NCBI RefSeq assembly: GCF_046115515.1
Contig: NZ_CP175953.1
Length of the DNA stretch: 64,000 bases
Direction: 5' to 3' (one strand)
Origin: Gracilimonas sp017641085
Lineage (GTDB): Bacteria; Bacteroidota; Rhodothermia; Balneolales; Balneolaceae
Shown here: one piece after another, positions 1 to 8,058 of the stretch
How the letters are laid out: each line of letters begins with the position of its first letter
How positions within the stretch are numbered: the stretch's first letter is position 1
Notes under the pieces: generated by a model
Seen by the model: only the letters and a program-made list of their open reading frames with translations
Database searches by the model: none
Told to the model about the DNA's origin: nothing
Made by a program: the position numbers and the translations under genes

Positions 1-870
1 GGCCATGAGTCTCCACTTGAACAGCGTGGTGTGGTCTAACCGAAAGTAAGACTTTGCTTCTACCTGGTATTTATTATAGAAGAAATCATTCTCTGTTCCT
101 CCAAGATCAGCAATTTCAGCCTTAGCTGACACCGTTGACCATACCGAAGAATGTCTATTTACGGTACGTGGATTTATGGTGAGTCCTAAAGTGAGGCTTT
201 GTTGATTAATTTGCTCAAGGTCACTGTGAATAGCCGGGTTTGGCCGGAAGCTGGAATATTTTGAAATCACAGAAAAATCAGTATTCACTTCCAAAGAGCT
301 AAACTCATCTACATTATAAGATGCTCCAAATTCTAAAAAACGAACAGGTTTAATAATCGCATAGAATCCGTACCCGTCGGCATTGTAATAATCATGATAG
401 TCAAAGCCGGTAGCGAATGATGTAAGCGAATTTTCATAGATACCTGTTCGCCAGTAATCTTCTGTAGAAGTAGTATTATGAAGGTCTCCTCCGAAGAGCA
501 ACCACTTTCTATCTGTACCAATACTCTTCTCAGCGCCAATGGAATACTGCAGCTGATCCTGAGCAACGGAATACCCGATCAACCCGTGAAGGTCAACGTT
601 CTCGATTCCCAGAAAATTAGCGTTATTCCAATCCATCTTTTCTTCCTGGTATCCAAGAAATAAACCATCTACCCTGTTATGTCGAATCATTCCGGAAACG
701 GGATAGGCTGAATAGATCGGATTTTTCACTCCAAAATTACTGCCGGAATAAAATTTCTCGTCAATCCCCTCATACAAATCAATACCTTCATAAAAATTGA
801 CTTCGAGATCCTGTGCTGGCAACCCAAGTGTAACACTCAGTGCAATCAGAAATGCAGTTATTACTCTCAT
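1..870 (-). CDS. Outer-membrane beta-barrel protein, C-terminal part outside the window
   Basis: A minus-strand frame stays open from an ATG at 868-870 to the window edge, 290 codons without a stop, so the gene continues beyond base 1. The product begins with a typical signal peptide (MRVITAFLIALSVTLGLPAQ), followed by alternating polar and aromatic strands with many Tyr, Phe, Asn and Gly residues, as in bacterial surface-antigen or porin-like barrels. A stretch around residues 60-75 (HNRVDGLFLGYQ) resembles barrel repeats in Bacteroidota surface proteins, but I cannot name the family. It is 81 bp downstream of the HD-domain gene on the same strand. An outer-membrane location is inferred from the signal peptide and composition; the function is unknown. 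Confidence 0.7.
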   Translation of the reverse strand, partial: MRVITAFLIALSVTLGLPAQDLEVNFYEGIDLYEGIDEKFYSGSNFGVKNPIYSAYPVSGMIRHNRVDGLFLGYQEEKMDWNNANFLGIENVDLHGLIGYSVAQDQLQYSIGAEKSIGTDRKWLLFGGDLHNTTSTEDYWRTGIYENSLTSFATGFDYHDYYNADGYGFYAIIKPVRFLEFGASYNVDEFSSLEVNTDFSVISKYSSFRPNPAIHSDLEQINQQSLTLGLTINPRTVNRHSSVWSTVSAKAEIADLGGTENDFFYNKYQVEAKSYFRLDHTTLFKWRLMA

Positions 871-951
871 AGTAATGTACCTCGTATTATGTTTCTCTTA
901 AACCACTATGAATAATAACGTTAAAAATACTTTAAAAAGGAAGTCCCGGTT

Positions 952-1497
952 CTATGACCGAAATACACCGATCAAAAAGGTAATGTGATCATTGAGTTCT
1001 TTGCCGATAAGTTCAGCTCCCTTTCTTATATCTTCGCGTGGCACATTGGCTGCGAACTTGGCATCCTTAAGTTTTTTAGTAACCGATTTCACCTTCATAT
1101 CCTCAAAGCCGTTAGGCCTCATCAATGAAACAGCGTTCATAAAACCGGATAACTCATCGCAGGCAAAAAGATATCGCTCAATCTCACTATTCGGTTCTTT
1201 ACCCGTCCTTTCTGGAGCATGGGCTTTTATAGCTTCAATTACAGATTCAGGATAATCGTGCTCAGGGAGTATCTCGTTTACAGCTTTGTGTGGATGTTCA
1301 TCCGGGTATTTCTCCCAATCCAAATCGTGTAACAAACCCGCAGTCCACCACTCTTCTACCTGTTGTTCCGATTTGTTCAATGCACGTCCATAACCTTCCA
1401 TAGCCCTTGCAACCATCATTGAATGATTCAGCAAACTTTCTCCTTTAATAAATTCCTTTAACAGCTTAACTGAAGCTTCCCTTTTTATTACAGCCAT
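952..1497 (-). CDS. HD-domain hydrolase family protein
   Basis: This 181-residue protein has an HD metal-dependent phosphohydrolase fold. A His at residue 25 (SLLNHSMMVARAM) begins the domain, and an HDLDWEKYPDEHPH motif near residues 57-70 gives the His-Asp pair and a following His expected to bind metal. It has no membrane segment and should be cytosolic. Small stand-alone HD proteins of this kind are usually annotated as predicted hydrolases, and the substrate cannot be told from sequence. The ATG at 1497 is the natural start. It is transcribed towards the outer-membrane barrel gene and divergently from the cytochrome operon. Confidence 0.8.
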   Translation of the reverse strand: MAVIKREASVKLLKEFIKGESLLNHSMMVARAMEGYGRALNKSEQQVEEWWTAGLLHDLDWEKYPDEHPHKAVNEILPEHDYPESVIEAIKAHAPERTGKEPNSEIERYLFACDELSGFMNAVSLMRPNGFEDMKVKSVTKKLKDAKFAANVPREDIRKGAELIGKELNDHITFLIGVFRS

Positions 1498-1609
1498 AAC
1501 ATCTGATCTATATTTATGTTCGTATTAACAGTTGCATTAGTTACCCAAAATCATTTAACATTCAACAGTTATTTTTAAATAACTAAATAATTATTTAACC
1601 AAGGCTAAT

Positions 1610-2014
1610 ATGCGCTATTTTTTTTCAACCCTTGTTCTTTTTCTATTATTCTTTAGTGTTGGTTGTATCAGCAACGTGGAAGATATCTCAGAAACTCCTG
1701 ATATCGATCCAAATGATATTAGTTATTCTGCTGATATTCAGCCAATACTTACCTCAAATTGTGGAAGTTGCCACATTAATTCTTCAACAAACGGGGTGAA
1801 TCTCACTTCCTATAATTCTACGATCAATAGCATGGGTTCCGTGGCAGGCGGGCCTATCGTTGTACCCGGTGAGCCGGAAAACAGCCCGTTAGTAGAAAAA
1901 ATTAAGCCGGATCCCTCTTATGGAAGCAGGATGCCTACCACCGGTCAGTATCTCACCACAACAGAAATCGCACAAATTGAAGCCTGGATTGCAGGCGGTG
2001 CGGAGGATAATTAG
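1610..2014 (+). CDS. Lipoprotein with one c-type heme site
   Basis: This 134-residue protein begins with a lipoprotein signal (lipobox SVGC, Cys at about residue 19). It carries a single CGSCH heme c attachment motif near residues 51-55, preceded by the phrase YSADIQPIL that is common in small planctomycete/Bacteroidota-type c cytochromes. A Met in the RMPTTGQYL segment is a plausible second axial heme ligand, and the final residues (EIAQIEAWIAGGA) match the usual C-terminal helix. It should be lipid-anchored and act in periplasmic electron transfer. The YceI gene starts one base after its stop codon, so the two are surely co-transcribed, with the DUF5777 gene following. Confidence 0.85.
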   Translation: MRYFFSTLVLFLLFFSVGCISNVEDISETPDIDPNDISYSADIQPILTSNCGSCHINSSTNGVNLTSYNSTINSMGSVAGGPIVVPGEPENSPLVEKIKPDPSYGSRMPTTGQYLTTTEIAQIEAWIAGGAEDN

Positions 2015-2015
2015 T

Positions 2016-2561
2016 ATGAAGAAATTTACAACAACGCTCATTTTACTCTTTGGATTTATTGCGACGGCTTCAGCTCAGTCTTACATGACTGAGGAAGGCA
2101 CGGCTATCTTTCATTCCAGAGTTCCGCTACACACATTTTCCGGTAATTCAGAGAACCTGACAGGACTCATAAACCTAAGCAATAACAAAGTTGACTTCTA
2201 TATCGACTTAACGACCCTGGAAACAGGCATCGAAAAAAGAGATCGCGATATGAAGGAAACCCTGGAAACAAAGAAATACCCTTTTGCGGAATTTTTCGGG
2301 GAATTGGTTTCAGATTTTAACCCGGACACAACGGCCGAACAACCAGTAAAAGTGAAGGGAGATTTCAAGATTCATGGCGTGAGCCGGGAGGTCACCATTG
2401 ACGGTACCCTTCAAATGAAACCGGAAGGGCTGTTGGTGAAAGCCAGTTGGATATTACGTCTCGAGGATTACGATATCGTCCCTCCCAGCCTGCTTTTTGT
2501 AAAAGTGGATCAGGAACAGGAAATTGAAATTGAAGCACTATTAAAACCGGTAGAAGATTAA
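2016..2561 (+). CDS. YceI-family periplasmic lipid-binding-like protein
   Basis: The 181-residue protein starts at the ATG at 2016, which gives a clean signal peptide (MKKFTTTLILLFGFIATASAQ); longer starts in the same frame overlap the cytochrome gene and lack a signal. The mature part follows the YceI lipocalin-like fold: an early EGTAIFHSRVPLHTFSG strand, the R-D-x-D-M-K-E-T-L segment, and FKIHGVSREVTIDGTL near the middle. YceI proteins are secreted and bind isoprenoid-type lipids; the exact role in Bacteroidota is uncertain. The gene sits between a cytochrome c lipoprotein and a DUF5777 barrel, a combination I regard as a functional module for envelope redox or quinone-related chemistry (inference). 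Confidence 0.9.
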   Translation: MKKFTTTLILLFGFIATASAQSYMTEEGTAIFHSRVPLHTFSGNSENLTGLINLSNNKVDFYIDLTTLETGIEKRDRDMKETLETKKYPFAEFFGELVSDFNPDTTAEQPVKVKGDFKIHGVSREVTIDGTLQMKPEGLLVKASWILRLEDYDIVPPSLLFVKVDQEQEIEIEALLKPVED

Positions 2562-2562
2562 T

Positions 2563-3435
2563 ATGGTTATTCGAAAAACAACACTTATCACACTGGTATT
2601 TCTTTTTGGCAGCTATTCCTTAAGCGCCCAGGTTCTGGAACGAAAAAGAGCGGTGCAGGACGGACCGGTTGAAGACATTTTTCTTGCGGGAAGTATTGCC
2701 GGTTTAAGTACAGTTACAGCTCTGCCCAAAAAGAATATGAACAGCATGGTAATGCACAATTTTGGTCTGGTATCGGGTGGAATTGAAGATTTTTACGGCT
2801 TGGACGGAGGAGCGGCCGTTCGGTTAGGTATCGACTATGGCGTAACGGATAAGCTCGATATCGGGATTGGCCGGACCGGGATTGAAGACGTTGTTGATCT
2901 GCGTGCCAAGTACGTTATTCTTGAACAATTGAAGTCGGACAAAGTGCCTGTGCAAATAGCCATCAAAGGTGATTTGGGAATCTCTACCCAAAAAGAAAGG
3001 CGTTTTGATTATACCTTTACCGAGCGGCTAAATTATTTCACTTCTGTGATGGTTGCCCGGAAATTTAACGACAAGCTGAGCCTGCAGGTTTCTCCAATGC
3101 TTTCCCACTTTAATACCGTAGTGAAAGAGCAGAATAACGGTAAGTTGTACAACACCATAGTTGGCCTTGGAATAGCCGGTCGGTATAAGTTAAACAACCG
3201 GAATGCACTCGCATTCGAATATCTACCCGTGTTGGGAAACAGAAACCCGAACACCAAAGATCATGTTGCCGTCTCTTTCGAAATCGATACCGGCGGGCAT
3301 GTTTTTCAGCTCTTTTTTATGAGTGGACGGTGGTTCACCGAACAACACCTGCTTGCCCGTACCGATACCAATATTCTGGACCTGGATTTCCGGTTCGGTT
3401 TTAATATAAACCGTTTCTTTGGTCTGGGTAAATAA
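2563..3435 (+). CDS. DUF5777-family outer-membrane beta-barrel protein
   Basis: This 290-residue protein has a signal peptide ending at SLSAQ, then the hallmarks of the DUF5777 family: an N-terminal DIFLAGSIAGLSTV region, a MHNFGLVSGGIEDFYGLDGGA segment and amphipathic strands down to a terminal FRFGFNINRFFGL. The starting ATG lies one base after the YceI stop. In Bacteroidota this family commonly accompanies cytochrome c and YceI genes. The protein is expected to sit in the outer membrane; the biochemical activity is not known. It converges on the TM2 gene, with only six bases between the two stop codons and no visible terminator. Confidence 0.85.
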   Translation: MVIRKTTLITLVFLFGSYSLSAQVLERKRAVQDGPVEDIFLAGSIAGLSTVTALPKKNMNSMVMHNFGLVSGGIEDFYGLDGGAAVRLGIDYGVTDKLDIGIGRTGIEDVVDLRAKYVILEQLKSDKVPVQIAIKGDLGISTQKERRFDYTFTERLNYFTSVMVARKFNDKLSLQVSPMLSHFNTVVKEQNNGKLYNTIVGLGIAGRYKLNNRNALAFEYLPVLGNRNPNTKDHVAVSFEIDTGGHVFQLFFMSGRWFTEQHLLARTDTNILDLDFRFGFNINRFFGLGK

Positions 3436-3441
3436 ACCGTC

Positions 3442-3783
3442 TTATACGTACGACTGTATTTCCTTCGCTACGCCACGGTTATACTGAAAGGCCATGTCTT
3501 TGTAATTCACCAAATCTACAATGGTCCCGATTAAGCAAAGTCCACCGGTAAAGATGTACAGGATGCCCATCCCGATTTGATTCAATAAAAGACGATGCAC
3601 ACCTGCAATCAGGAAAAAACCAAGAATACAGGTAATTAAAACCGTTTGCGGGTCTTTTCTTCGTGAACGGTACACAGATGCAAACTTAGAAGCCTGTTCG
3701 TCTGATAAGTCTGAAAGTAATTTCCCGACGTATAGTGATTCGTCCCCTTCTATTTCCGGTAAATGATCTATAACATTAGCCAT
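3442..3783 (-). CDS. TM2-domain membrane protein
   Basis: This 113-residue protein has a cytosolic N-terminal half rich in charged residues and a C-terminal TM2 domain made of two membrane helices (about residues 48-66 and 73-93) with the characteristic G-x-H-R-L-L-L motif between or beside them. TM2 proteins are small inner-membrane proteins of unknown function. The gene overlaps the end of the DUF2752 gene by 8 bases, a pairing often seen in Bacteroidota. It is the last gene of the long minus-strand operon that contains the Pel-like genes, so it may be made together with them, but no direct role in polysaccharide export can be read from it. Confidence 0.85.
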   Translation of the reverse strand: MANVIDHLPEIEGDESLYVGKLLSDLSDEQASKFASVYRSRRKDPQTVLITCILGFFLIAGVHRLLLNQIGMGILYIFTGGLCLIGTIVDLVNYKDMAFQYNRGVAKEIQSYV

Positions 3784-4099
3784 GCTGTTCCTTATTCGTA
3801 GTTAGTTTTGATTCTTGATAAAGTTCTTTCCAAATGTAAATGATTCTTCCTGAGAGGATGAAAACGGCTGCCGGTCCGGCGAAATGGGCTTGCAACGCGG
3901 CTTCAAAATTCCCCCTGAATGTGTAGGATACCGAATGCCCCAAACCCTCACCGGGACAATAATCAATGCCAATCCAATCAAAAAAGCAGAGTGAGGTTCC
4001 TGTATTTTCAGGACTCATAAGTGCGAGTAACACAAGTCCGGCACTGAACACAAACCACTCCAAATGTTTTCTTATAAAGCACATATCCCGACTACGCAT
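3776..4099 (-). CDS. DUF2752-family small membrane protein
   Basis: This protein of up to 107 residues has two or three hydrophobic segments and the DUF2752 core: a CFFDWIGIDYCPGEGLGHS segment, where Cys-Pro-Gly-Cys-like and GLG elements are typical, then an R-x-N-F-x-x-A loop and a final helix. A second in-frame ATG five codons in (MCFIRKH) is an equally good start. It begins 17 bases after the stop of the 1313-residue fusion protein and overlaps the following TM2 gene. The family function is unknown; an inner-membrane location is predicted. Confidence 0.8.
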   Translation of the reverse strand: MRSRDMCFIRKHLEWFVFSAGLVLLALMSPENTGTSLCFFDWIGIDYCPGEGLGHSVSYTFRGNFEAALQAHFAGPAAVFILSGRIIYIWKELYQESKLTTNKEQHG

Positions 4100-4116
4100 C
4101 TTATTAGGTTAAGTTT

Positions 4117-7100
4117 CTAATTTCTGGGTCTTAACTTTCTGGGAAAGTAATGAGAAATAGTGAAGAAAAACCGATTTGATCGATACACGTCGCTGGTGGA
4201 TATCTCACTTCCAATACTGATCTGCCAGAAGTTTTTGAATTTATGTTCGAGCTGAATTCTTCCTGAGTAAAAGAAGCCTTCTCTTCGTTCGTGTTTACCA
4301 AAAATCTCACCCGTAAGCTGAGTACGATAATCAAAGTTATCGGGGTTGCGGTACCTGAAATCAAGTCCAATACCCTGGGCAAAATATTGATCGGGGGTGT
4401 AATATGGTATACCTGATAAGAAGCTTTCTGTAGCATCGGCATAACTCACTTCACCCACAGGCCTGACCCTGAATTTGGTCTCCATTAAATCAAGGAACAG
4501 TCGGATTTGCCCTCCGTACCTGAACACATCATTGGTATAATATTTACCGGTTGCTGACAGGGCGCTTACTACGTTCCCACTAAAAAAATAATCCTGCCGG
4601 TACAGCTGAAGCTGAGCCTGATAGTAGTCGTTTTGGAGTGAAGTGGACGTGAGCTCAGCCCCTCCTGTTAACTCAATGGAAGTAAATGCTGAGTCTTTGC
4701 TGAAACTCATTCCGATGAGTCCTTCAGGAATGAATTCACTGCCATCAACCAGTACGGTTGGGCCTATTCGAAATTCAAACTGTTGATTATCAGATCGATG
4801 TGTAAATTGATATCCCCCACCCTGATAATTTAATGTTCCATTTCCGGTAAGGTTATCATCTGAAAAAACCAGGTACTCTGATTTGATAGTGTGAGTGTTC
4901 TGTCTTCGGTTTCCAAATTGAACAGAAAGTCCTCCACGGGCAAAGGTGTTGTCGAAGTTATCGTTTCTGTATTCTCCAAACAGGGAAGCTCTTACGCCTT
5001 CTGTCCATCTGTATTCGTCCCTGATTGACTTCCGCTGATCGGGGTCAAAGAACTTCGGGTATTTTCGGAAGAAGCTTTTTTTCATTTCATACGGTTTAAA
5101 GCCAATTTCATTTCTGATCAGCGTATCGGCAGCCAGTCCTTTTTCCCGGCCATTTTCAAAGAGCGGATATAAAGTGTTGTACGACTGCTCTTCAAAACCT
5201 TCATAAAATAAATTAGACCCAACAAAAGATCGGAGATCGGCATTGTCAGGATCGTTGGTTACCAGCTCGTTGGCTTTGGCCAGATACAGTGCATCCAGAT
5301 TGAGCTGTGAAAGCCAGAATAGCTTTAACTGCTCTTCAAAGTCCGGAGCGTTATTGGCCCAGAACAAAGCTCTCTCATACTCATTGGCTTCAAAACCGTA
5401 CATGAGCGCTAAGTTGGAAGCAAACGGGGTAAGTTGATCATAGGCGTAATCGGGAAACTCTTCCACAAGAGCCATCGTGCTGTCCGGGCTTGCATAATAA
5501 ATAGATCGCTGAACGGTGAAGGCATATAGGGAATCTGTTTGGGGACGCATATCCAACAGCTTCCGCAAATTCTTTTTCATTTCCGGCCAGTTTTCCTGCG
5601 ATTCAATGGACTTTGTATAACTCAGCAGCGTCTCATAGTCGTCGGGGGCAAGCTCTAAGGCCCTCAATCTCCACCGGCGTTCAAAGTCTTCACCAAAGAG
5701 CCCAAGTGCGGCTACAACCTGATTCTTAAGTGCTATAACTTTACCCGAACGATGTACTTCCCATAATCTTTCCAGGAAAAGTTCAGCCCGGGACTGCATC
5801 CCTTCCCAACCGTAATAAGTTAACAGGCGATCAATATCATCCTGAACCCACACATCATTCCGCAATAGTCGATCTTCAAGAATATCAATGGCGCGGGAAA
5901 TCTGATTGAATTCTACGCTTAACGAAATAAGCTGTTCCTGATTTGCAACCGTTGGATTTTGCCGCCACGTCCTAACAGCATCTTCCATCCGTGTATCCCG
6001 CCAATTACCTGAATCGAAGACAGAACCATCGGATGCAATGAGGCTATACTGACGAAAGTTATCGATTTGATCTCTGACCAGGCTATTGACGAACTGCCGG
6101 TCATAGTAAAAACTCTTATCAAAATTGGGGACGAAAAACACATCAGTTGAAACTTTGAACTGATAGAGATATCCATCCCAAATTCCGGTTCTGCTGTAGC
6201 TCAGGCCTTGTTTGTTCAGGGTGCTCTCCACTTCCCTAACCTGCTCTTGGGTAACATACATGTACCAGTGTGTGTTATCATTTGGAAACTTTGGTACGTA
6301 ATTATTTCTGTATCCGGTATTAATTTTGATGGACGGGCCGTCTAAGGAATAGTTGGAAAGCCGCTGCCTCCAGTCTTCGGTTTTTTTGCCCCCCAGTGTT
6401 GCAGCTACAAATCTATTATTGGGATAGTGTTGGTATGTGTGTTTGACTCTTCGGCTTAAAAGCTGATATAAACCATACCCGTATTCCGGATCTGATTTCC
6501 AGCCAAGTCCCAAAGGATTTCGACTCGAGAATTCGTCTTCTCTCCGCTGGGTAACCTGAAAAACATCATCGGGATGCACAAAATGATTCCAGATTCCGGT
6601 AAGCAGTTGCAGGCCATGCTGATCCATCAGGGAATTCTCATTCATGGTAAAACCACTGCTTATCCGGGGGTAGTTGAATAAGGCCGATGGAGCATAGGGA
6701 TCAGGGTCAAATTCCCGTCCCCGCCCTTCTGAACGATCCCCAAAATAGAGAGAACTCATATATTCAATACTCGGCATACCTTTTACAATAGCCTGGATGC
6801 CAATGGAATCTATTTGATTTGTTGGGGGCACATAATTTGTTGGTAAAGGCCCTAAACCATCAATCCTCCATCGCTTGCGGGCCGCCTGAAGCGCCGACAC
6901 CATGAAGTTCATATTATCCCAATCCTCGGACCACAGCGAAAAGTGATTATACCCATGAAATGCCAGTTCGTGGCGGGTGTTTTTTATACTGTTGGCCAGA
7001 AAAATACTCCCCTGTATAATTTTGTCGTTAAAGATAATGGAGCCCTGCCTCCATTCCTGGAAGTCGAAAGGCGGCACTACATTCGCATTATAATTGAATG

Positions 7101-8058
7101 CGGTCATTGCTGAGTAAGTAATATCGAAAGAATCGGCTAAGGCTACCATATCCGGCCACCAGATTTTACTTACAAACTCGGTGTGTGTAACATCATACTC
7201 TTCATCAATGGGTGGCAGCTTTTCGTTATACAGTGGTGCGGGGAAGTCATCCAGAAAAATTGTACTCACATCGGCCACCTGATATGGAATTCCCTGCAAT
7301 CCCCGGAGTATGGAAGAGAAAAGAATTCCCCGATAAATCTTTCCTCCAACCACAAAACTGTTCACCGTAACTACTTCACCCAGCCCAATTTTATTCGAAA
7401 TAATGAAAGGTTGATCAGGATCCGTTGCAGTACTTGCTAAAATCGAGATATCGTCGCTGAAGTCTTTCCTATCCAATCCATAATGAGGCAGCAATCCGTT
7501 TGGATTATATTGCCTGTTCTGCATTCCCGGAAAAGCGTCTCCCTTTAACCGGAAACCCACATTTATAGAATCTGCGTCAAAGTTAGCATCCTGTTTAATG
7601 CCCTGCAGAAACGAAAAACGAGGGTTATTAATCGGCCCGATAACTACAAGGGAATTCCCACGCGTAACAAACTCAACTATCTCCTCAATCTCAGCATCCG
7701 ATAACTCCTGAATACGCTCAGAGGTCACGATCAGGCTTCGTACCGACTGTGGAATGGCAAATTCCTGGGTTAAAATTCCAAAGTCGATGGTGAAATAGGG
7801 AATCTTGGTGTAATCGAGTGCCTTCTGAACCTGCTCGGATACCTCAGCACTGAAACCACTTCCCTGATTCTTAATCACCATTACTAAAGGAGAGTTAGAT
7901 GATACTTCAATCCCGGAAAATCCTCTGAACGAACCGTTTTGCTGGCAGCCTGATACTATAGCCACAGAGATTACCATGAACGCCAATGCTGCGCTTTGAA
8001 TAAACCCGGTAGTTCTGGTTCTAAAGTTCGGTTTGTTATTTGAAGAGTCGTGCTGCAC
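4117..8058 (-). CDS. DUF2194 deacetylase-like / TPR / outer-membrane barrel fusion (PelA-PelB-like)
   Basis: A 1313-residue lipoprotein (lipobox VSGC, Cys38) with three visible parts. Residues 50-520 resemble DUF2194, a polysaccharide-deacetylase-like domain: Asp-Asp at 270-271 (FLDDFPAP), His363, His368 and His372 (RHELAFHGYNH), and a later HFVHPDD at 492-498, all plausible metal or catalytic sites. Residues about 690-1000 are helical TPR-like repeats. Residues about 1020-1313 are alternating strands ending in an aromatic-rich strand, as in an outer-membrane barrel. In Pseudomonas, PelA supplies the deacetylase and PelB the TPR scaffold plus porin; here both appear in one chain. It overlaps the upstream membrane-protein gene by 23 bases. 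The inferred role is periplasmic trimming and export of a Pel-like polysaccharide. Domain limits are approximate. Confidence 0.75.
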   Translation of the reverse strand: MQHDSSNNKPNFRTRTTGFIQSAALAFMVISVAIVSGCQQNGSFRGFSGIEVSSNSPLVMVIKNQGSGFSAEVSEQVQKALDYTKIPYFTIDFGILTQEFAIPQSVRSLIVTSERIQELSDAEIEEIVEFVTRGNSLVVIGPINNPRFSFLQGIKQDANFDADSINVGFRLKGDAFPGMQNRQYNPNGLLPHYGLDRKDFSDDISILASTATDPDQPFIISNKIGLGEVVTVNSFVVGGKIYRGILFSSILRGLQGIPYQVADVSTIFLDDFPAPLYNEKLPPIDEEYDVTHTEFVSKIWWPDMVALADSFDITYSAMTAFNYNANVVPPFDFQEWRQGSIIFNDKIIQGSIFLANSIKNTRHELAFHGYNHFSLWSEDWDNMNFMVSALQAARKRWRIDGLGPLPTNYVPPTNQIDSIGIQAIVKGMPSIEYMSSLYFGDRSEGRGREFDPDPYAPSALFNYPRISSGFTMNENSLMDQHGLQLLTGIWNHFVHPDDVFQVTQRREDEFSSRNPLGLGWKSDPEYGYGLYQLLSRRVKHTYQHYPNNRFVAATLGGKKTEDWRQRLSNYSLDGPSIKINTGYRNNYVPKFPNDNTHWYMYVTQEQVREVESTLNKQGLSYSRTGIWDGYLYQFKVSTDVFFVPNFDKSFYYDRQFVNSLVRDQIDNFRQYSLIASDGSVFDSGNWRDTRMEDAVRTWRQNPTVANQEQLISLSVEFNQISRAIDILEDRLLRNDVWVQDDIDRLLTYYGWEGMQSRAELFLERLWEVHRSGKVIALKNQVVAALGLFGEDFERRWRLRALELAPDDYETLLSYTKSIESQENWPEMKKNLRKLLDMRPQTDSLYAFTVQRSIYYASPDSTMALVEEFPDYAYDQLTPFASNLALMYGFEANEYERALFWANNAPDFEEQLKLFWLSQLNLDALYLAKANELVTNDPDNADLRSFVGSNLFYEGFEEQSYNTLYPLFENGREKGLAADTLIRNEIGFKPYEMKKSFFRKYPKFFDPDQRKSIRDEYRWTEGVRASLFGEYRNDNFDNTFARGGLSVQFGNRRQNTHTIKSEYLVFSDDNLTGNGTLNYQGGGYQFTHRSDNQQFEFRIGPTVLVDGSEFIPEGLIGMSFSKDSAFTSIELTGGAELTSTSLQNDYYQAQLQLYRQDYFFSGNVVSALSATGKYYTNDVFRYGGQIRLFLDLMETKFRVRPVGEVSYADATESFLSGIPYYTPDQYFAQGIGLDFRYRNPDNFDYRTQLTGEIFGKHERREGFFYSGRIQLEHKFKNFWQISIGSEISTSDVYRSNRFFFTISHYFPRKLRPRN

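Noticed and set aside
1920..2015. Longer N terminus for the YceI protein
   Set aside because: It would overlap the cytochrome gene out of frame and destroy the clear signal peptide that begins at 2016.
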